A DNA stretch of 10,158 bases from assembly GCA_017501865.1 (NCBI GenBank), contig JAFVWD010000287.1, forward strand, positions 1 through 10,158. The letters are read 5' to 3'. Position 1 is the stretch's first letter, and each line of letters begins with the position of its first letter. A program made the translations under genes and the position numbers. Below are positions 6,118 through 10,158 of the stretch, piece after piece. Source of the DNA: Clostridia bacterium (GTDB taxonomy: Bacteria > Bacillota > Clostridia > Oscillospirales > Acutalibacteraceae). A model generated the notes under the pieces. That model ran no database searches and was not told the origin of the DNA. It saw only the letters and a program-made list of their open reading frames with translations.

Positions 6118-6120
6118 GGT

Positions 6121-7539
6121 TTAATTCTTTTCTCTCATTTCGAGAACCTTACGGTGAACCTCTTCCTTGGTTTCTCCTGTCAACTTATAGAAGAAGAACG
6201 GAACACCTGCAAGGAACATCATAACACCGTGAACAATTGTATAGAAGAAAAGCAAAAGGATTTTTGTTTCGAGACTTTGCGCAGGATTTTCTACTGCTTC
6301 GGTCGCCTGAACATATCCTATTATTGAATCATCACCATAAAGAATTTTCGGTGCAAGTGATGTAGCAATAGTACCACTTATAAGTGTTCCTATTGAAACC
6401 ACAAAAGGTAAGGTAGCGTCTATTCTCTTACCTGTTTTTGCCTCAATATCTTCAAGCACATCTGCCTGGAACATACTTGGCAAAAGGTTGGATGCGCCAA
6501 ATTGCAAGCCTATAAGGAACAGGAAAATAATGAACACTATCTGCAAAACACCCGAACCTGTTTTAAAGTACATATAGCCTACCGCAAATGCAAGTACATT
6601 TGCTATTACCGAGTAAATACCGCTTGCTATGTAAAGAACCTTTGAGTTAAACTTCTTAAGAAGCATATTTATGACAAGCATACCTACTGCAGTACCTATT
6701 CCTGTAGGTAAACCGAAGAACAGGAATTTATCTGTTGAACCAAGAAGTGCACCTGCGAGGAATATTCCCATATAGTTTGAAACCTGTCTGAAGTTTTTAA
6801 GAGTATCAGAAATAATGATTGCCCAGGCATATTTATTTGTCAGTACATCCTTGAAGCCAACAAACGGATTTTTCTTTTCTGCTGTATAAGTAATTCTTTC
6901 TTTTACTGAGCTCATACCTAAAAGTACTGTAATAACACCTACAACACTACAAAGGCCTGAACCTATAATATACTGAAGCTGTTTATCATCCTTCCAGATT
7001 GCTGCGATAACAAGAATTATAACAAGCGGAGCAGAATTGCCGACAGCAGAAGAAATACTTCTGAATGAAATTATGTTATCGCGCTCCTTCATATTAGGTG
7101 TCATTACGTTTGCTATCATATTAATAGAGTTACCTAATGTGCAGAAGGCTCCCCACAAAACTGCTATAGCTACAAGGTAAACCATAAGGAAAGAACCGCT
7201 TAAAAACGGTGGCACCCAGAAGGAAAGCATAAGTGTCGCAGCCATTGGTATGACTATAGCTGTTGTTATAGGCTTGAATTTACCCTTTTTACCTGGTTTT
7301 CTTCCGTCAATATACATTGAAATAAGAAAACTAAGCACAAACGGTATAATGCTTACAAGCGTATTATAAAGCGAAACAGAATCTTCGCTGAGCATTAATA
7401 CATTTATAAGATAATCATTTCTGTAGGAGCCTACCATACCTGTCATTGTTGTGTAGAAAAATACTCCTATAAGATAAAGCACAAATTCGTTAGTTTTAAC
7501 GTGTTTTGTCTCTTGGTTACGGGTTTCTAAAGTACTCAT
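6121..7539 (-). CDS. Major facilitator superfamily transporter, GPH (MelB-like) type
   Basis: This is a 472-residue, strongly hydrophobic membrane protein with about twelve predicted transmembrane helices, the expected size for the glycoside-pentoside-hexuronide:cation symporter (MFS_2) group. The cytoplasmic loop between helices 2 and 3 reads DGRKPGKKGKFKP (residues 78-90), and the stretch TPNMKERDNIISFR (147-160) fits the conserved segment after helix 4. Residues 1-18 form a hydrophilic N-terminus, and the C-terminus is charged. Known family members import sugars with sodium or protons, but many distant members carry other solutes, so the substrate here is open. The ATG overlaps the stop of the phosphoesterase gene by four bases (ATGA), and AAGGG precedes it, so the pair is translationally coupled. 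This is the last gene of the DUF2804 operon and is followed at once by a terminator. Confidence 0.85.
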   Translation of the reverse strand: MSTLETRNQETKHVKTNEFVLYLIGVFFYTTMTGMVGSYRNDYLINVLMLSEDSVSLYNTLVSIIPFVLSFLISMYIDGRKPGKKGKFKPITTAIVIPMAATLMLSFWVPPFLSGSFLMVYLVAIAVLWGAFCTLGNSINMIANVMTPNMKERDNIISFRSISSAVGNSAPLVIILVIAAIWKDDKQLQYIIGSGLCSVVGVITVLLGMSSVKERITYTAEKKNPFVGFKDVLTNKYAWAIIISDTLKNFRQVSNYMGIFLAGALLGSTDKFLFFGLPTGIGTAVGMLVINMLLKKFNSKVLYIASGIYSVIANVLAFAVGYMYFKTGSGVLQIVFIIFLFLIGLQFGASNLLPSMFQADVLEDIEAKTGKRIDATLPFVVSIGTLISGTIATSLAPKILYGDDSIIGYVQATEAVENPAQSLETKILLLFFYTIVHGVMMFLAGVPFFFYKLTGETKEEVHRKVLEMREKN

Positions 7540-8876
7540 AATATTTTCCCTTTCAAATTAATAACCGCATTATTATCGGAATACCCCTTGTTATTTCCGA
7601 TACTATTTAAAATCATATAAGTCAAGTCCGGTTTCTCACCGTTTTTTGAAAGCTTAGCTTCTACCTTTTTCAATATAAAATCAAGTCGTTTCAAAGCCTT
7701 AAAAATTGCATCGTATTCGGGTGTACCCTTTACAAATGGTTGATCGCCCTTGAAAATAGCAGTCCCTATTTCCCCTGCAAAATCAATTAATTTTTTCTTC
7801 TTCAACGATTTATCAATCTTTATAAAAAGCAATTTTGAAAGTGTGCCGAGCTTTATTGAGTTAAGCAGCTTTCTTGCGAGCTTCTTCAATATTTTAACAG
7901 CACCGCTGCCACCCTCAAAAATTTTATTTATTTTATTTTTCACTGAATAGTCAAAGCGCCAATCAAAAAACTCCTCGTAAGTTTTTCCGTTCAATTCAAC
8001 GGGAAAATCGCATACAGGAATAGATTTTACATTCATTTTTCCGGTTTCATCAATTTCGATTTTCCTGTATTTACCGGGAGTTCCTACAGTAGTACTTGTA
8101 CATATATCTACAAGCCTGTTTCCGTTTTCGGTAAAGAACTCATTTATGCTTTGTATGTGCATATGACCTGTAAAAATAAGCTCAACACCATTATCTGCAA
8201 GAAATGCGGCAACCTCTTTCCAATTTTTAACCTTTGCATCACCGACTAAATCAAAAACGGGAACCGACGGAATTACAGGGTAATGGCAAATGGCAAATAT
8301 ATACGCATTCGCCTTCCTTGCATCATCTATTTGCTCCTTTGCCCACATCAGAAGCCTTGAATCTATAGTACCCTTCGTCTCATTTTTACTATCACAATTA
8401 AAAGCAAGAAGTCTTGTCAAGGGTGCTACTTCTGCGACATAGGAAAGTGTTTCTTTATCTACCGAAAGAGCATCCTTATAGCCAAATTCATAATAAAGAT
8501 TATAAAGCTCATCTAAAGTAGTACCTTTTACCTTTACAACCTCATCGTTTTTATAGCACTTGCCATATTCATTATAATCGTGACCTGCCGTAATAACAAA
8601 AATCTTCTTACCGCTTTCCTTTAAAGCATTCAGTTCTTTTACAAGACTCTTATGGCTTTCGTATTCTCCGTCTTTTGAAAGATCGCCGGGTATAATAATC
8701 AAATCGGTTTCACTATCTTCTTTAAGCTTTGTGAAAACGGTTTTGTTTATAGCACTGCTTTCTCTGAGGTAAAAGGCTTCTGTTTTCATATATTCTTCAT
8801 AAGCTTTTCCCTCAGCACCCAGAGACTCCTCAAAATAGTGCGTATCTGTCAGCAAATAAAACTTTAAAGCTGTCAT
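7536..8876 (-). CDS. Calcineurin-like metallophosphoesterase with basic C-terminal region
   Basis: This is a 446-residue protein of the metallophosphoesterase superfamily, which uses two metal ions to hydrolyse phosphomonoesters or diesters. The motif order is complete: DTH (11-13), GDLSKDGE (64-71), AGHD (97-100) where the family normally has GNHD, CHYP (197-200), and GHMH (237-240). The catalytic domain ends near residue 290. Residues 310-375 are rich in Lys and leucine-type residues (for example KKLARKLLNSIK) and may lie on a membrane; this part is not family-typical. There is no signal peptide, so it is probably cytosolic. The frame is open to GTG at 8906, but the ATG at 8874-8876 is preferred: it places the first strand directly at the N-terminus and leaves a 4-base gap after the DUF2804 stop, although its ribosome site (AGTGGTGA) is weak. 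The substrate is unknown. Confidence 0.87.
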   Translation of the reverse strand: MTALKFYLLTDTHYFEESLGAEGKAYEEYMKTEAFYLRESSAINKTVFTKLKEDSETDLIIIPGDLSKDGEYESHKSLVKELNALKESGKKIFVITAGHDYNEYGKCYKNDEVVKVKGTTLDELYNLYYEFGYKDALSVDKETLSYVAEVAPLTRLLAFNCDSKNETKGTIDSRLLMWAKEQIDDARKANAYIFAICHYPVIPSVPVFDLVGDAKVKNWKEVAAFLADNGVELIFTGHMHIQSINEFFTENGNRLVDICTSTTVGTPGKYRKIEIDETGKMNVKSIPVCDFPVELNGKTYEEFFDWRFDYSVKNKINKIFEGGSGAVKILKKLARKLLNSIKLGTLSKLLFIKIDKSLKKKKLIDFAGEIGTAIFKGDQPFVKGTPEYDAIFKALKRLDFILKKVEAKLSKNGEKPDLTYMILNSIGNNKGYSDNNAVINLKGKIL

Positions 8877-8880
8877 ACAA

Positions 8881-10014
8881 TCACCACTTATTTTCACAGT
8901 ACTCACAAAATGCGTACATATCTTTAATTTCTATTTTTTTACCGTCATCAAGAGTAACGGTACCGTTCCACATTCCGTGAAGCTGGTGAGTGTGCATTCT
9001 TAATAGATTAAGTACGTTAGTATCAGAATGATTATCAAAGAACGGTGTCATAGTCATATCAAATCTGCCATCCTCGGAAACAAATTTCCATGGCTTCATA
9101 AATCCGTTCGTTTTAGGAAATTTTTCGACATCAATCGCACCGAATTTGTGCGCTTTACCATCATAGAAAATCGCTGTTTCTGTTGCATAGCTTTCGTCAC
9201 CTATGCCCCAGGTAATCTCAAAACCAACCGTATGCTCCTCGCCGTTTTCATCCTTTATTTTCTGTGCGCCGTTACCCCAATACCAAACTAATTTATAAGG
9301 TGTATTGACTCTGCCCCAGTCAAGTGCGCAGTAGGTATCTTCTTTAGAAAACTCTATAACAGTATCGCCAAATCTGAATGTTCCCGAGCAAGGCATACAA
9401 TTCTGTTTTGTAGTCATAAAAAAGCTTGTTGGGCTACCTTTAAAAGGAAGTACTGTTGTTATATTTTCAAGTCCTTCAGGAATATCCATATGGAAATCAC
9501 AGACAACATCCTGCCCTTTTACCTTACTCTCAAAGTGAAGTGTTCTGCTTGTTTCTTTTGTATCAAATTCAAAATCAGCCTTACCGAAAATACTGTCAAC
9601 TGTGTATTTTACATTGTTTGGAACATCGCCTTTAGGCGGTAACGGATATTTTTCTCTGCCACCTAAATAAATAATGGTTGCGTCACACATAGTTCCTGTG
9701 CTGTATTTTCTTTCATGCTGTTTATTTCTTAAATCCATAAGAACTGCGCCGACGTAACCACCGATAGAAATATTGGCAAAGCTTAGCTGAACAGCATACT
9801 TACCATTAGAAATCTGGTAAAAATCCCATTCCTTGCTACGCATTTTAGGTACAACCTGACTTCTGTCGTAATCAAAAAGCATATGTCTTGCCCAACCGGG
9901 AGCAATTAAATTTCCTTTTTCATCAAGCAATTTTGTAGGCTCAGTGTATTCCTTCTGAATACTTTTGAATTCACCGTTTAACCATGTAGGATATGTTCGT
10001 TTATCTACACTCAT
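8881..10014 (-). CDS. DUF2804 family protein
   Basis: This is a 377-residue protein that I assign to DUF2804 from LLDEKGNLIAPGWAR (29-43), KEWDFYQI (61-68), the central MPCSG (207-211), ALDWGRVNTPYKLVWYWGNG (230-249), and the terminal HGMWNGTVTLDDG (346-358). The length is usual for the family. No signal peptide or membrane helix is seen, so it should be cytosolic. DUF2804 has no established reaction that I know of; it is thought to share a lipocalin-like two-barrel fold with AttH and carotenoid 1,2-hydratase, which suggests a hydrophobic ligand, but this is inference. The ATG at 10012-10014 has an ideal AGGAGG eight bases upstream. It leads the operon with the phosphoesterase (4-base gap) and transporter, and is driven by the promoter at 10052-10080. 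Cysteines at 370 and 373 near the end (FCEYC) are an unremarked pair. Confidence 0.85.
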   Translation of the reverse strand: MSVDKRTYPTWLNGEFKSIQKEYTEPTKLLDEKGNLIAPGWARHMLFDYDRSQVVPKMRSKEWDFYQISNGKYAVQLSFANISIGGYVGAVLMDLRNKQHERKYSTGTMCDATIIYLGGREKYPLPPKGDVPNNVKYTVDSIFGKADFEFDTKETSRTLHFESKVKGQDVVCDFHMDIPEGLENITTVLPFKGSPTSFFMTTKQNCMPCSGTFRFGDTVIEFSKEDTYCALDWGRVNTPYKLVWYWGNGAQKIKDENGEEHTVGFEITWGIGDESYATETAIFYDGKAHKFGAIDVEKFPKTNGFMKPWKFVSEDGRFDMTMTPFFDNHSDTNVLNLLRMHTHQLHGMWNGTVTLDDGKKIEIKDMYAFCEYCENKW

Positions 10015-10051
10015 TGTTAAAACCTCCTAAAAAAACATTAAAACTAAATTA

Positions 10052-10080
10052 AATATACCACATCTTCAACAATTTAGCAA
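10052..10080 (-). promoter_or_regulatory. Promoter of the DUF2804-phosphoesterase-transporter operon
   Basis: On the minus strand, TTGCTA (10075-10080) is 17 bp from TATATT (10052-10057), with TG one base before the -10 box (an extended -10). The predicted leader is about 30 nt, ending in AGGAGG before the DUF2804 ATG. Confidence 0.65.
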
Positions 10081-10092
10081 TAGATAATTGAA

Positions 10093-10121
10093 TTGACAAC
10101 AAAGCTCAAAAAATATATAAT
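10093..10121 (+). promoter_or_regulatory. Divergent consensus promoter facing a gene beyond the right edge
   Basis: TTGACA (10093-10098) and TATAAT (10116-10121) on the plus strand are exactly 17 bp apart, a perfect sigma-A promoter. AGGAAAGG at 10141-10148 looks like a ribosome site, so a rightward gene probably starts at or just after the last base. Its -35 box is 12 bases from that of the leftward operon, so the two promoters could share regulation. Confidence 0.85.
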
Positions 10122-10158
10122 AATTTACATAGTTTTCTGAAGGAAAGGATTAAACTGA

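Noticed and set aside
5920..6327. Open plus-strand frame of 135 codons across the phosphatase-transporter junction
   Set aside because: It is antisense to two recognised genes and crosses the terminator hairpin between them; no ribosome site supports it.

Overview
The window looks like a chromosomal segment of a low-GC Firmicute, most likely a member of the Clostridia and possibly a gut Oscillospirales-type organism. The grounds are AT-rich DNA, strong AGGAG-type ribosome binding sites, TTG starts, consensus sigma-A promoters, and class III-signal type IV pilins of the kind common in clostridia. I cannot name the species. Coding density is high. The longest gene-free stretch is about 260 bases (5343-5603), and it is mostly a pilin promoter and leader.

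Layout from left to right. The 3' end of a phosphohexomutase gene (1-396, + strand) converges on everything else across a strong bidirectional terminator. All other genes visible in the window are on the minus strand and are read right to left. At 469-4023 lies an operon of three consecutive extended short-chain dehydrogenase/reductases (SDRs), driven by a consensus TTGACA/TATAAT promoter. At 4242-5342 are two paralogous type IV prepilins, each with its own promoter and terminator. They share an almost identical N-terminal third but have diverged tails. At 5604-6074 is a low-molecular-weight protein tyrosine phosphatase. At 6121-10014 is an operon of a DUF2804 protein, a metallophosphoesterase and a GPH-like major facilitator transporter, with short or overlapping junctions. 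The last 140 bases hold back-to-back promoters: one for this operon and one consensus promoter facing right into a gene that must start just outside the window.

How the genes may work together. Tight coupling suggests the DUF2804 protein, phosphoesterase and transporter share a process, but the substrate is not visible. The three SDRs probably carry out successive NAD(P)-dependent steps on one substrate class. The DUF2804 family is thought to adopt a lipocalin-like fold related to carotenoid hydratases. A lipid- or isoprenoid-related role for both operons is therefore a possible inference and is not demonstrated.

The most unusual points are: an SDR with a long extra C-terminal region resembling a zinc finger that has lost its cysteines; an SDR with Arg in place of the catalytic Lys; a phosphoesterase with an altered GNHD motif; and a pilin pair in which one copy carries an extra leader of about 78 nt with hairpins and a small upstream reading frame. 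I found no clear sign of a mobile element, CRISPR array, tRNA or rRNA.
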